Below are positions 28,093 to 37,599 of a stretch of 64,000 nucleotides of DNA, piece by piece (position 1 is the stretch's first letter; the number at the start of each line of letters is the position of its first letter). Where the stretch lies: contig JACYFD010000003.1 of the NCBI GenBank assembly GCA_014803435.1, forward strand, positions 62,001 through 126,000, given 5' to 3'. This stretch comes from Cellulosimicrobium terreum (GTDB lineage Bacteria; Actinomycetota; Actinomycetes; Actinomycetales; Cellulomonadaceae). The translations under genes were made by a program, and so were the position numbers. The notes under the pieces are model-generated. The model did no database searches, was not told the origin of the DNA, and was given only the letters and a program-made list of their open reading frames with translations.

Positions 28093-29613
28093 ATGCGACA
28101 CCACACCCCTGCCCCATCGACGGGCACTGGGACCAGCACCCCGGACGCCACCCGGGCCAGCACGGCGGCCGCGACCGGTCGCCCCCGCCACGCCCTGATC
28201 GTGGCGCTGGCCGCCGGCCTCGCGGCACTGCTCGTCGCGACGATCGCGCCGGCCACGGCTCCGACCGCCCAGGCCTTTCCCGCCCGGGACAAGCAGGCCG
28301 TGATCGACTACCTGCGCTCCATCACCGGGTCCTCGGTCGTCTCCGGGCAGCACAACAAGGAGCCCGCGAACCAGCCCGGCCAGTACACGCAGCAGGTCCA
28401 CGACATCACCGGTCAGTACCCCGGGCTGTGGGGCGGCGACATGATGTTCCGCGGTACCGACGCCGCGAACCGGCAGCGCGTCGTCGACCAGGCGAAGGCC
28501 GAGTGGGCGAACGGCTCGCTCGTCGCGCTCACCTGGCACGCGTGCTCCCCCACCGTCGGGTCCACGTGCGAGTTCGAGGGCGGCGTCAAGACGCAGATCA
28601 GCCAGGCCCAGTTCGACCAGGTCGTCACCGGCGGCACCGCGCTCAACCAGACGTGGCGTGCCCGGATGGCCGAGGTCGTGCCGTACCTGCGCCAGCTCAA
28701 GGACGCTGGCGTCCCCGTGCTCTGGCGCCCCTTCCACGAGATGAACGAGACGTGGAACTGGTGGGGCGGGCGACCCGGGGCGAACGGCGGGGCGAAGATC
28801 TACCAGCAGATGAAGGACTACTTCGACTCCCAGGGGCTCGACAACCTCATCTGGGTCTGGAACGTGCAGGACAACCCGAACGCCAACTGGTCGAGCTACT
28901 ACCCCGGGAGCTCGTACGTCGACGTCGTCAGCCTCGACGTCTGGTACAAGAACCATCCGAGCCAGGGCGACTACCAGCAGATCCAGTCGATCGCCGGGAG
29001 CAAGCCCATCGCCCTCGCCGAGCTGGGCAAGGTCCCGAACGCCTCGCTCCTCGACAGCCAGCCGCGCTGGAGCTACTTCATGGTCTGGTCCGAGCAGCTG
29101 CGGGGGAACAACTCGAACACCGAGATCCAGTCTGCGTACTTCCACCCGCGCGTGCTCAACCAGGGCGAGGTGCAGCTCGGCGGTGGCACCCCCACGACCC
29201 CGCCGCCCGGGTCGACGACGCGGACCGGTGCGATCACGGGGCTCGTCGGGAAATGTGTCGACGCCGCGGCGTCGGGCACAGCGAACGGGACAGCGGTCCA
29301 GCTCTACACGTGCTCCCCCGGCGTCGCCCAGACGTGGGAGGTCCGCACCGACAGAACCATCCGCAACCCCCACGCGAACAAGTGCCTCGACGTGAGCGGC
29401 CAGGGCACGGCGAACGGGACCCTGATCCAGCTCTGGGACTGCAACGGGTCCGGGGCCCAGCAGTGGGTGTACTCGTCCGAGGCGCAGTCGCTGCGCAACC
29501 CGCAGTCGAACCGGTGCCTCGACGTGACCGGCCAGTCCTCGGCGAACGGCACGCGCCTACAGCTCTGGGACTGCTCCGGCAGCGCCAACCAGCGGTGGAC
29601 CCTCCCGTCCTGA
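28093..29613 (+). CDS. Secreted GH26 beta-mannanase with C-terminal ricin-type lectin domain
   Basis: Endo-beta-1,4-mannanase of 506 residues. The signal peptide follows a Thr/Ala-rich N-region and ends at AQA before FPARDKQAV (about residue 61). The GH26 barrel (about 62-360) has acid/base E216 in WRPFHEMNETWNWWGG and nucleophile E310 in IALAELGKV. A Thr/Pro linker (PTTPPPGSTT) leads to a ricin B/CBM13 trefoil (about 378-506) with repeated CLDV...QLWDC and QxW motifs. Start ATG 28093 was chosen for its GGAGG Shine-Dalgarno; the frame is open further upstream, but that region is the operator-bearing promoter. It lacks the two-cysteine module found on the other two mannanases. Confidence 0.93.
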   Translation: MRHHTPAPSTGTGTSTPDATRASTAAATGRPRHALIVALAAGLAALLVATIAPATAPTAQAFPARDKQAVIDYLRSITGSSVVSGQHNKEPANQPGQYTQQVHDITGQYPGLWGGDMMFRGTDAANRQRVVDQAKAEWANGSLVALTWHACSPTVGSTCEFEGGVKTQISQAQFDQVVTGGTALNQTWRARMAEVVPYLRQLKDAGVPVLWRPFHEMNETWNWWGGRPGANGGAKIYQQMKDYFDSQGLDNLIWVWNVQDNPNANWSSYYPGSSYVDVVSLDVWYKNHPSQGDYQQIQSIAGSKPIALAELGKVPNASLLDSQPRWSYFMVWSEQLRGNNSNTEIQSAYFHPRVLNQGEVQLGGGTPTTPPPGSTTRTGAITGLVGKCVDAAASGTANGTAVQLYTCSPGVAQTWEVRTDRTIRNPHANKCLDVSGQGTANGTLIQLWDCNGSGAQQWVYSSEAQSLRNPQSNRCLDVTGQSSANGTRLQLWDCSGSANQRWTLPS

Positions 29614-29632
29614 CCCGCCCACCCGCCCGACC

Positions 29633-29702
29633 GACCGCCGAGAAGTGGGTATCTGCCCCTGATCCGCCCCGATCAGGGGCGGATACCCACTTCTCGGCGG
29701 TC
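29633..29702 (+). terminator. Very long hairpin between GH26 gene and glgB
   Basis: Arms 29633-29664 and 29671-29702 pair over 32 bp with a single G-U wobble and a 6-base CGCCCC loop. It starts 19 bp after the mannanase stop and ends 78 bp before glgB. It is far longer than an ordinary terminator, though termination is the simplest role. Confidence 0.7.
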
Positions 29703-29779
29703 GCGTTCCCCTACGTCGCGGGCAGGTCGCCGGGCGAGCCCGTCATGTGCGCGACACGTGGACGTGGAAAGGTTGGGCC

Positions 29780-32029
29780 ATGACCGGCACCTCCGACTCG
29801 CCCGCACCGTCGCCCGCCCACCTGCCCGTCACGGTGCCGCCCGAGGCGCTCGCCGCGGCGGCCAGCGGACGCACGTTCGACCCGCACGCCGTGCTCGGCC
29901 CGCACCTCGCGCCCGACCCGGCGGACCTGCGCGCCGTCGTGCGCGTCCTGCGACCGCTCGCCGACGAGGTCGTGGTCGTCACGCTCGAGGGCGAGCACCC
30001 TGCCGTGCACGAGCAGGACGGTGTGTGGGCGGCCGTCGTCCCCGTCCCGACAGAGGTGGACGGGGAGGGCGGCACCGTCCGCCACGCTCCCGACTACCGG
30101 GTGCGGTCACGGTACGGCGACCACGTCACGACGACGGACGACCCGTACCGCTTCCTGCCGACGGTCGGAGACGTGGACCAGCACCTCATCCGCGAGGGTC
30201 GCCACGAGCAGCTCTGGACGGCGCTCGGCGCGAACGTGCGCACGTTCCCCAGCGTCCTCGGCGCCACGACCGGCACCGCGTTCGCCGTGTGGGCCCCGAA
30301 CGCCCGGGCCGTGCGCGTCATCGGCGACTTCAACGGCTGGGGCTCGACGCACCCCCTGCGCTCCCTCGGGTCGACGGGCGTGTGGGAGCTCTTCGTCCCC
30401 GGCGTCCAGGGCGGCGAGAGGTACAAGTACGAGATCCTGGGTCCGGACGGGTCGTGGCGGCAGAAGGCCGACCCGCTCGCGAAGTCCGCCGAGATCCCGC
30501 CGGCGACAGCGAGCGTCGTCGTCGAGTCGGACTACTCGTGGTCCGACGACGCGTGGCTCGCCCAGCGCGCCGGGCACGACCCGCACACCGGGCCGGTCAG
30601 CGTGTACGAGGTGCACCTCGGGTCGTGGCGGAAGGGCCTGTCGTACCGCGAGCTGGCCGACCAGCTCACGCAGTACGTCGTCGAGCAGGGATTCACGCAC
30701 GTCGAGCTCCTGCCCGTGGCGGAGCACCCGTTCGGCGGGTCCTGGGGGTACCAGGTCACCGGGTACTACGCACCGACCTCGCGGTTCGGGCACCCCGACG
30801 ACCTCCGGTACCTCATCGACGCGCTGCACGCCGCAGGCGTCGGCGTGATCGTCGACTGGGTGCCCGCCCACTTCCCCCGCGACGAGTGGGCGCTCGCCCG
30901 GTTCGACGGCACCCCGCTGTACGAGCACGCCGACCCACTGAGGGGCGAGCAGCCCGACTGGGGCACGTACGTCTTCGACTTCGGTCGCAACGAGGTGCGC
31001 AACTTCCTCGTCGCCAACGCGACGTACTGGTTCGAGGAGTTCCACGTCGACGCCCTGCGCGTCGACGCCGTCGCCTCGATGCTCTACCTCGACTACTCGC
31101 GCGGCCCCGGCCAGTGGCACCCCAACGTGCACGGCGGGCGCGAGAACCTCGAGGCCATCGCGTTCCTCCAGGAGACCAACGCGACCGCCTACCGCCGTAC
31201 GCCTGGCGTCATGATGATCGCCGAGGAGTCCACCGCATGGCCGGGCGTCACGCGTCCGACGTCGGCCGGCGGGCTCGGGTTCGGCCTGAAGTGGAACATG
31301 GGCTGGATGAACGACTCCCTGCGCTACGTCGCGGAGGAGCCCATCAACCGGCGCTACCACCACCACGAGATCACGTTCTCCATGGTGTACGCCTACTCGG
31401 AGCAGTTCGTCCTGCCGATCAGCCACGACGAGGTCGTGCACGGCAAGGGCTCCCTGTACGGCAAGATGCCCGGCGACGACTGGCAGAAGCGCGCGGGCGT
31501 GCGTGCGTTCCTCGCCTACCAGTGGTCCCACCCCGGCAAGCAGCTCCTGTTCATGGGCAGCGAGATCGGTCAGCACACCGAGTGGAACGAGGGCCGCTCG
31601 CTCGACTGGGACGGCCTCGCCGACGACGGCGGGCGCCAGGGCGTGCAGCGCGCCGTCCGCGACCTCAACGGGCTCTACCGCGACACCCCCGCGCTGTGGG
31701 AGCTCGACCACGACCCCGCCGGGTTCGAGTGGCTCGACGCCGACGACGCCGGGCACAACGTCCTCGCCTACGTGCGGCGCGCACGCGACGGGAGCCAGGT
31801 GGCCGTCGTCGTGAACTTCGCCGGCACCCCGCACGAGGAGTACCGCCTCCCGCTCCCGACGGGCGGGACCTGGCGCGAGGCGCTCAACACCGACGCCGAG
31901 ATCTACGGGGGCTCCGGGGTGGGCAACCTCGGCGAGGTGCACGCCGAGGCCGCCCCCTGGAAGGGCCGCGCGCACTCCGTCACGCTGCGGGTCCCGCCGC
32001 TCGGAGCGCTCTTCCTCGTCCCGGCCTAG
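29780..32029 (+). CDS. glgB: 1,4-alpha-glucan branching enzyme (GH13_9)
   Basis: Makes alpha-1,6 branches in the glucan built by GlgE; cytoplasmic. 749 residues. An N-terminal extension and CBM48-type modules (about 15-230) precede the GH13 barrel, with nucleophile D429 in [17 protein letters not shown], acid/base E482 in [13 protein letters not shown] and D550 in [13 protein letters not shown]. The C-terminal all-beta domain ends ALFLVPA. ATG 29780 has a modest AAAGG Shine-Dalgarno; an in-frame ATG 33 bases upstream is less likely. In many actinobacteria glgB directly follows mak; here the mannan locus lies between them. Confidence 0.95.
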   Translation: MTGTSDSPAPSPAHLPVTVPPEALAAAASGRTFDPHAVLGPHLAPDPADLRAVVRVLRPLADEVVVVTLEGEHPAVHEQDGVWAAVVPVPTEVDGEGGTVRHAPDYRVRSRYGDHVTTTDDPYRFLPTVGDVDQHLIREGRHEQLWTALGANVRTFPSVLGATTGTAFAVWAPNARAVRVIGDFNGWGSTHPLRSLGSTGVWELFVPGVQGGERYKYEILGPDGSWRQKADPLAKSAEIPPATASVVVESDYSWSDDAWLAQRAGHDPHTGPVSVYEVHLGSWRKGLSYRELADQLTQYVVEQGFTHVELLPVAEHPFGGSWGYQVTGYYAPTSRFGHPDDLRYLIDALHAAGVGVIVDWVPAHFPRDEWALARFDGTPLYEHADPLRGEQPDWGTYVFDFGRNEVRNFLVANATYWFEEFHVDALRVDAVASMLYLDYSRGPGQWHPNVHGGRENLEAIAFLQETNATAYRRTPGVMMIAEESTAWPGVTRPTSAGGLGFGLKWNMGWMNDSLRYVAEEPINRRYHHHEITFSMVYAYSEQFVLPISHDEVVHGKGSLYGKMPGDDWQKRAGVRAFLAYQWSHPGKQLLFMGSEIGQHTEWNEGRSLDWDGLADDGGRQGVQRAVRDLNGLYRDTPALWELDHDPAGFEWLDADDAGHNVLAYVRRARDGSQVAVVVNFAGTPHEEYRLPLPTGGTWREALNTDAEIYGGSGVGNLGEVHAEAAPWKGRAHSVTLRVPPLGALFLVPA

Positions 32030-32039
32030 TCACCGGGTC

Positions 32040-32076
32040 ATCTCCCCGGCCGCTCTGGTCGTGCGGTCGGGGGGAT
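32040..32076. terminator. Bidirectional terminator between glgB and the thioredoxin-fold gene
   Basis: A 14-bp stem with two G-U pairs (32040-32053 with 32063-32076) and a 9-base loop, 10 bp after glgB and 30 bp before the end of the convergent gene. Confidence 0.7.
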
Positions 32077-32105
32077 GCTGCCCACCCTGGACGTGACGGC
32101 GCGCG

Positions 32106-33059
32106 TCAGTACAGGCTGATCGCGAGGCGCTGCCGCGCCTTGCCGACGCGCGGGTCCGTGGGGCCGACGATCTCGAAGTAGTCGAGGAGCCGGACCCGCA
32201 GCTTCTCCTTGTCGTCGGTGTCGGCGCCGGGCAGCAGGTCGAGCAGCCGGCCGAACGCGTCGTCGACCTTGCCGCCGAGCACGTCCGTGTCGGCCACCGC
32301 GAGCTGGGCGTCGACGTCGGACGGGGAGTCGGCGGCAGCGGCGCGGACCGCCACGAGGTCCGCGTCGCGCGTGCGCTGCAGGAGCCCCACCTGGGCGCGG
32401 CCGGCGACCGCGAGCGCGTCCTTGGGGTCCTGCTTGATCGCCTTCTCGTAGGCCGCCGCGGCGGCGTCGAGGTCGTCGCGCTCGATGGCGTCGAACGCCT
32501 CCTGGTGCAACGGCGGCAGCTCGGGCTCAGGCTCGGGAGCGGGCTCCGCGTCGAGCGGCTGCTCCGCGGCGTCCCCCTGCGCGGGAGCGCGACCCGTGAC
32601 GCCGTTCTGCTCGGCCGCCTCGAGCACCTGGTCGAGCACCTCGCGCGCCTGCTCGACCGGCGCGGCACCCTGGAACAGGGGGACGGGCTGGCCCGCGAGC
32701 ACGGCCACGACCGTCGGCACACCCTGCACCTGGAACGCGGCCGCGACCTGGGGGTACGCCTGCGCGTCCACCCGTGCCAGGAGGAACCGGCCGGCGTACT
32801 CGTCGGCGAGGACACCGAGATCGGTGCCGAGCTGCGCGTTCGCCTGGTCGGTCGGGATCCACAGCAGGACCACGACCGGGTACTGCGTGGAGTCCTGGAC
32901 CAGCTGGGGGAACGTCTCGTCCGTGACGTCGACGACGTATCCGGTCGCCTCCGGGGCGCCGCCGTCCTCGCCGGGGGGCGGGGCCTGAGGGCGGTTCAGG
33001 GCGGACAGGTCGACCGCGCCACGCACGTCGAACGCGGGCTGCTGCATAGGTTCGCTCAT
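32106..33059 (-). CDS. Thioredoxin-fold/TPR protein lacking the CxxC site (CnoX-like)
   Basis: A 317-residue soluble protein. A thioredoxin domain (about 40-150) has WIPTDQAN where thioredoxin has WCGPC, so the redox cysteines are missing; the cis-proline loop QGVPTVV is kept. A Pro/Glu linker (PEPEPELPP) leads to a tetratricopeptide-like helical domain (about 185-317). This architecture matches the CnoX/YbbN co-chaperone family, which holds unfolded proteins and hands them to chaperonin. The chaperone role is inferred from family. The ATG at 33059 is followed by a possible second start (MQQPAF). Confidence 0.85.
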   Translation of the reverse strand: MSEPMQQPAFDVRGAVDLSALNRPQAPPPGEDGGAPEATGYVVDVTDETFPQLVQDSTQYPVVVLLWIPTDQANAQLGTDLGVLADEYAGRFLLARVDAQAYPQVAAAFQVQGVPTVVAVLAGQPVPLFQGAAPVEQAREVLDQVLEAAEQNGVTGRAPAQGDAAEQPLDAEPAPEPEPELPPLHQEAFDAIERDDLDAAAAAYEKAIKQDPKDALAVAGRAQVGLLQRTRDADLVAVRAAAADSPSDVDAQLAVADTDVLGGKVDDAFGRLLDLLPGADTDDKEKLRVRLLDYFEIVGPTDPRVGKARQRLAISLY

Positions 33060-33079
33060 GGGGGCAATCCTACGGAGCG

Positions 33080-34117
33080 TCAGTCGGTGCGCGCCGTCGT
33101 CGCGACGTGCGTGTAGCCGAGCAGACGCACGGTCTCCTCCGAGTCGGCCGGCGGGACGTACATCGCGACGACGTCGTCGTAGCGGACCTTGAGGACGTTG
33201 GTCGGGTCCGTATCGCCGAACAGCACCTTCTGGGTCTCGGTCGCCGGGCTCACGGTCCCACCCTCCTCGACCCGGAGCGTCTCGAGCGAGGTGAGCGACG
33301 CCATGACCAGCGCGCCGCCGTCGGCGGTGCGGACCGCGCGGATCGGCTCGTCCCGCGACTCGAACGTCATGCTGCGCTTGCCGCTGGCGGGCTCGAGGGC
33401 CTCACCCTGCCGCTTCGCCTCGCTCGCGAGGAACTTGCGGAAGGGGTCGTCGTCGAACGTGTCGGCGAAGTCCGACTTCGAGGCGAGGTTGAGCACGTCG
33501 ACGTACTGCGCGACGGCGTCGTCCGGGGTGACGCGCAGGGAGTCGTCGTCGGGTGCGACCGCCTCCGAACCGAGCGCCGGGTCCGCGAAGCTCGGCATGG
33601 TCACGCCGGGGAGCAGGACGACCCAGGCCCACAGCTTGTACTGGCCCCGCGCGGAGTCCTGGTCGAGCGCCACCAGACGCGGCGGCTGCAGGCTCTCGGG
33701 CTGCTCGCTCACCGCGTACGACGTCCGCGGCCAGGTCTGCGTCGTCGGGACCACGACCTGCTGGACCTCGGTCGGCAGCTCGGTGACGAGGTCGGCCTTC
33801 TTGCGCTTTGCGGCGACCTCGAGCTGGCTCGTCCGGATGCGCAGCGCAGGGCCGGTCACCCGGTCCTCGAGCAGCGCCGGGTCGGTCTCGGCGTCGGCGT
33901 CCTCGAGGGCCGACCCGACCGCGGTGAGCACCTCGCTCTCCTGCGTCTCGGTCAGGACGGGCGGGGGTGTCGCGGGCGGGTCCTCGGGGGCCGCCACCGG
34001 GAGCTCGGCGGCGCAGCCCGTCAGCAGGACCGCGGCCGTGACGACCGCGACGACGCCGCGGACCAGGCCACGGCGCGACCGACCCGTCGTGAGCGCGCCT
34101 CGGGAAGTCGTCGTCAT
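33080..34117 (-). CDS. Lipoprotein of unknown function
   Basis: A 345-residue protein with an Arg-rich n-region, hydrophobic core and lipobox VLLTGCAAE, then a Pro-rich spacer. The remaining ~290 residues form a soluble extracytoplasmic domain I do not recognise. Start ATG 34117 overlaps the stop of the upstream membrane-protein gene (ATGA) and gives a canonical lipoprotein signal; longer in-frame extensions are antisense-like. Tight coupling to that gene suggests the two proteins act together at the cell envelope. Confidence 0.8.
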   Translation of the reverse strand: MTTTSRGALTTGRSRRGLVRGVVAVVTAAVLLTGCAAELPVAAPEDPPATPPPVLTETQESEVLTAVGSALEDADAETDPALLEDRVTGPALRIRTSQLEVAAKRKKADLVTELPTEVQQVVVPTTQTWPRTSYAVSEQPESLQPPRLVALDQDSARGQYKLWAWVVLLPGVTMPSFADPALGSEAVAPDDDSLRVTPDDAVAQYVDVLNLASKSDFADTFDDDPFRKFLASEAKRQGEALEPASGKRSMTFESRDEPIRAVRTADGGALVMASLTSLETLRVEEGGTVSPATETQKVLFGDTDPTNVLKVRYDDVVAMYVPPADSEETVRLLGYTHVATTARTD

Positions 34118-35271
34118 CGGGTGCTGTCCTTCGTCTCGTCGTTCGTCCCGTGCTCCGGCTCGGAGCCGGCTTCCGTCATGTCGTTCGAGCTCGTGGCGCT
34201 GAAGCCCCACGTCCGTCGCCACGCGTCGGCACGCGTCGTCGTCACGTCCAGGGGCTCGGGCTCCGTCGTCGCCGGGTCGACCACCGGCTGGGCGGCTGTC
34301 TTGGGCCGTCGGTTGGACACCACCGGGATCTGCCCCGTGAGCCATGCGCGGCGCGGTCGTTGCGTGCGGGCCTCCTGCTGGGCGAGCCGCTCCGCCTCCT
34401 CGCGCTCGCGCAGCTCACGCCGGGTCAGCGGGCGTTCCGCACCGCCGGCCGAGGTGTCCGACGACGCGTCACCGGTTCCGGCCACCGGCGCGGCTCCGGA
34501 GCTGCCGACCGTCGGCGTGGGCGCCGTGGTGCCGCGTCGTCCGCTGGTCGTGCGTCGACCGGACCGCAGCGCGGACGCGCCGACGACCAGCCCGACGAGG
34601 ATGAGGACACCGCCCCCGATCACGGCGGGCCAGAGCCAGGGCGTCGTCACCTCGCGCGGCCAGGAGAGCTCGAGCGTGGGTGCGACCGCGTCCTCGCCCA
34701 CACCGGCGACGAGCAGCCGCCACCGGCCCTGCTGGTCCGACCAGCGCAGCGTCGCGGAACCCGCGCCCGAGGCCTCGGCGAGCCACATGTCGGAGCCGGC
34801 GGGGTCGACCCCGGTGACGGGTGCGTCAGCAGCCGCCCCGTCCGTCGCGTCCTCGGTGGACTCGTCCGTCGCGTCCTCGGTGGACTCGTCCGTCGCACCC
34901 TCGGTCGCCTCGTCCGTCGGCGCGTCGGTCGGCTCCGGCGCCGCACCCGCGCCGGTCGCGAGCGTGTCCCACCCGGAGAGCCCGGTGACGACGCCGTGCG
35001 GGTCCTGACCGACCCAGCCCTCGACGTCGACGTCCCGGCCGATCGCGAGCGTGACGTCCTGCTCACCGGGGGCCGTGGCGCGGATGGTGACGTCGTCGTC
35101 GACGAGGTCGAGCACGCCGGGCTCGGTGACGAGCATCGTCCCGTCGCCCGCGTACGACGTCGTCGCCACGACCGTGTCGCTGTCCCGCCAGACCGTGGCG
35201 GACGCGACTCCGAGCGCGACGCCGACGACTCCTGCTACGAGCAGGACGACGGCGATGATTCGTTGCAGCAC
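34114..35271 (-). CDS. Membrane protein with acidic repeat stalk, unknown function
   Basis: A 385-residue protein from GTG 35271, preceded by AAGGGA. An N-terminal helix (IIAVVLLVAGVVGVALGVAS, about 4-23) is followed by an extracellular domain (~25-210), interrupted by a Thr/Glu/Asp-rich stretch with ATDESTED repeats (about 115-145). A second helix (WLWPAVIGGGVLILVGLVVG, about 213-233) precedes a charged cytoplasmic tail. I do not recognise the family. The stop overlaps the lipoprotein gene. The acidic, repeat-bearing segment looks like an exposed stalk. Confidence 0.75.
   Translation of the reverse strand: MLQRIIAVVLLVAGVVGVALGVASATVWRDSDTVVATTSYAGDGTMLVTEPGVLDLVDDDVTIRATAPGEQDVTLAIGRDVDVEGWVGQDPHGVVTGLSGWDTLATGAGAAPEPTDAPTDEATEGATDESTEDATDESTEDATDGAAADAPVTGVDPAGSDMWLAEASGAGSATLRWSDQQGRWRLLVAGVGEDAVAPTLELSWPREVTTPWLWPAVIGGGVLILVGLVVGASALRSGRRTTSGRRGTTAPTPTVGSSGAAPVAGTGDASSDTSAGGAERPLTRRELREREEAERLAQQEARTQRPRRAWLTGQIPVVSNRRPKTAAQPVVDPATTEPEPLDVTTTRADAWRRTWGFSATSSNDMTEAGSEPEHGTNDETKDSTR
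34839..34910 (-). repeat. 24-bp tandem repeat inside the membrane-protein gene
   Basis: Two identical 24-bp units (34839-34862, 34863-34886) and a diverged third (34887-34910). Each encodes eight residues (ATDESTED), so copy-number change keeps the frame. Confidence 0.8.
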
Positions 35272-35640
35272 CAAGCTTTCCCTTCGTCGACCGACTTTCC
35301 AGGATAGGTGCGAACGGACCGTCGGACCGACTCCGGCGGTCGGTGCGCAGATCCTCACGAAGCGTTCACGGAACGCACCCGACCTCTGCCAGGAGGCCCT
35401 CGGGCGTGTCGCCGCACCTCGCAGACCGCGTCCGCGCGGGCGGTCCCGGCCAGCACCCCAGGGTACGGACCAGGTATTCAGGACAGGACCCGCGCCGTAT
35501 CCTGGACGCAGCACGCCCGGGGCGGCGTCGGGCCACGGATCACCAGGCACCGACCGCCCCCGGGACCAGCACGCGACCAGCACTGGGAGAGTCCGCGTCC
35601 GCGCGGTCACCAGCCACCAACAGCACCGGAGGTCATCGAC
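35272..35640. promoter_or_regulatory. 369-bp divergent control region, no gene seen
   Basis: Lies between the minus-strand membrane-protein gene and the plus-strand coiled-coil gene. A plus-strand TATCCT (35498-35503) could be a -10 box giving a leader of about 130 bases. GGAGG precedes the GTG at 35641. I see no convincing ORF, operator or RNA element. Confidence 0.35.
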
Positions 35641-37143
35641 GTGTCCGACGAGCGCACGCTCTTCCCCATCACGATGCGCGGCTACGACCGTGTCCAGGTC
35701 GAGGCGCAGCTCGCCAGGCTCGAGAAGGCCGTGGACGACGCACGGTCGCGGCTCGAGGCGTCGGACTCCCGGTCCATGCAGCTCGAGGCCGAGCTCGCGG
35801 ACACGCGGCGTCAGCTCCGTGAGACGGACCGCCCCTCGTACTCGGGCCTCGGCTCGCGGATCGAACAGCTCCTGCGGTCCGCGGAGGAGCAGTCCGCGGA
35901 CGTGCTCACGCAGGCGAACTCCCAGGCGGCCGACGTCATGGCGCGCGCCAAGCTCGCCGCGGGTCAGGTCCGCTCGCGCGCGGAGAACGAGGTCGGTGAG
36001 CTGCTCAACAGCGCGCGCTACGAGGCGGAGGAGATCCGCTCGACCAGCGCGAGCGAGGCGGAGAGCACGCTGGTCGGCGCGCAGCGTCGCGCCGAGGAGC
36101 TCGTCGGGTCCGCGGAGCGCGAGGCCGCGCGCATCCAGAGCGCCCTGTCCACGGAGGAGAGCGAGCGACGCGCGTCGCTCGAGCGCGAGCTCGGCACCCT
36201 GCGCGCCTCGGTCGAGCGGGAGACGACGGAGCTGCGCATCGCCACCGAGCGCGAGGCCGCGGAGCTGCGTGCACGCGTCGCCGCGGAGACCGCCGCGCAG
36301 CGCGAGAGCGCCGAGCGCGAGTCCGCGGAGCTGCTGGAGAACGCCCGCCGAGAGTCGCAGCGTCAGGTCGACGAGGCGCAGCGCAAGGCCTCCGAGGCCG
36401 CGAACGCCGTCACGTCCGAGCTCGAGGAGCTGCGCGACCAGGCCCGGACCACGCTCGCGGAGGCCGAGCTCGACGTGGTCCGCCGCCGCGAGGAGGCCGA
36501 GCGGGAGAACGCCGATCGGCACGAGACCGCGAAGGCGGAGACCGAGAAGCTCGTGTCGGCCGCGGAGGAGCACGCGTCCGAGGCGGAGAAGCGCGTGGCG
36601 CTGGCGCTGGAGCAGGCGGAGAAGGTGCGCGCCGAGTCCGACGCATACGTCAAGGAGCTCATGGCCGGCGCGCGGCGCAACGCAGACCGGATCGTGTCCG
36701 AGGCCCGCGAGTTCGCGGACCAGACCGTCGGCGACTCGAAGATCGAGGCCGAGCAGCAGCGTGTGCACTCCCAGCGCCAGCTCGAGGACCTGACGCGCCA
36801 GCACGACTCCATCAACACCTACCTCGACGAGCTCCGTGGCCTCCTCGGCGACCCGGATGCCAAGAAGTCGTCGCGCGCCTCGGCCGCCGTGCCGTCCGGG
36901 ACCCCGGCGCAGCAGGCACGCGCCGGGGCGCTCGTCACGGCCGAGCCCACGACGTCGGAGTCGGGCGCGATCCCCGTCGCGACCGTGCCGGCTCCGCCGG
37001 CAGCCGCGGACGCTGAGAGCGAGCTTCCCGCGACGACCGCCGAGCCCGAGCTCGCAGAGCCCGGTGCCGAGTCGGAGAAGTCCACCGGGACCGGGTCCGC
37101 CCGGTCGAAGTCCGCGAGCTCGGACGCCCGCGCCAGCGCCTGA
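35641..37143 (+). CDS. DivIVA-like coiled-coil protein
   Basis: A 500-residue protein. The first ~60 residues (LFPITMRGYDRVQVEAQLARL) match the DivIVA N-terminal domain that binds curved membrane. Residues ~60-400 are almost continuous coiled coil rich in Glu, Ala, Arg and Ser. A Pro/Ala/Ser-rich tail (~405-500) ends SARSKSASSDARASA and is probably disordered. Related actinobacterial proteins (Wag31/DivIVA, Scy, FilP) organise polar growth and division; this longer paralogue probably acts at poles or septum as a scaffold. GTG 35641 has GGAGG 8 bases upstream. A small unknown gene follows 4 bp downstream. Confidence 0.85.
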   Translation: MSDERTLFPITMRGYDRVQVEAQLARLEKAVDDARSRLEASDSRSMQLEAELADTRRQLRETDRPSYSGLGSRIEQLLRSAEEQSADVLTQANSQAADVMARAKLAAGQVRSRAENEVGELLNSARYEAEEIRSTSASEAESTLVGAQRRAEELVGSAEREAARIQSALSTEESERRASLERELGTLRASVERETTELRIATEREAAELRARVAAETAAQRESAERESAELLENARRESQRQVDEAQRKASEAANAVTSELEELRDQARTTLAEAELDVVRRREEAERENADRHETAKAETEKLVSAAEEHASEAEKRVALALEQAEKVRAESDAYVKELMAGARRNADRIVSEAREFADQTVGDSKIEAEQQRVHSQRQLEDLTRQHDSINTYLDELRGLLGDPDAKKSSRASAAVPSGTPAQQARAGALVTAEPTTSESGAIPVATVPAPPAAADAESELPATTAEPELAEPGAESEKSTGTGSARSKSASSDARASA

Positions 37144-37147
37144 TCCG

Positions 37148-37567
37148 ATGACCGCCGAGCACGAGGACTGGCGGCGGCAGCGCACGGAGGCTGCGGAGCA
37201 CCAGCAGCGTGAGCTGGACCGACGGCGTGAGCGCGAGTCCGCGGCGGCGCGCGAGCTGATCGCGGGCTTCGTGGCCCGCGCACGCGAGCAGGGGCTGTCG
37301 CCGGAGCCGTTGCGCGCGCGGTCGTACGACGGCCGTTCCGTCTTCCGGACCGACGTCGTCGGCTGGTACCTGCGCCGCAACCAGAGCGTCGCGGTCGGCA
37401 CGGACGGCGAGTTCTACGTGCTCAGCGTCCCCGGCGGGCTCCGGGCCCGGCTGCGGGGAGCGACGCTCGCGCCGTCGGACCCGCCGCTGATCCTGGGCAA
37501 GGGCGGGCGCGACGGCGAGTCGATCGACATGGCCGACGCGCTGGCGATCGTCCTCGACCGGGCCTGA
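37148..37567 (+). CDS. Small hypothetical protein
   Basis: A 139-residue protein whose ATG lies 4 bp after the coiled-coil gene stop, so the two are probably cotranscribed. Residues ~1-50 are highly charged and helical (RRQRTEAAEHQQRELDRRRE); the rest is a compact domain including TDVVGWYLRRNQSVAVGTDG and a short C-terminal helix. I do not recognise the family; no catalytic motif or membrane segment is seen. Confidence 0.7.
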   Translation: MTAEHEDWRRQRTEAAEHQQRELDRRRERESAAARELIAGFVARAREQGLSPEPLRARSYDGRSVFRTDVVGWYLRRNQSVAVGTDGEFYVLSVPGGLRARLRGATLAPSDPPLILGKGGRDGESIDMADALAIVLDRA

Positions 37568-37599
37568 CCCGATCGTCGCCCGCGCGACCGTGGGTCAGG
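37563..37599. terminator. Possible terminator overlapping the ends of convergent genes
   Basis: CCTGACCC (37563-37570) pairs with GGGTCAGG (37592-37599), with an inner GTCGC/GCGAC stem. It spans the two stop codons (37567 and 37595). Confidence 0.45.

Noticed and set aside
10641-29702. Genomic island moved by integrase or transposase
   Set aside because: No integrase, transposase, tRNA or attachment-site repeats seen at either edge; composition looks like the flanks.
34839-34910. Regular 24-bp repeats resembling a short CRISPR
   Set aside because: Units are contiguous without spacers, in frame within a coding region, and no cas gene is present.
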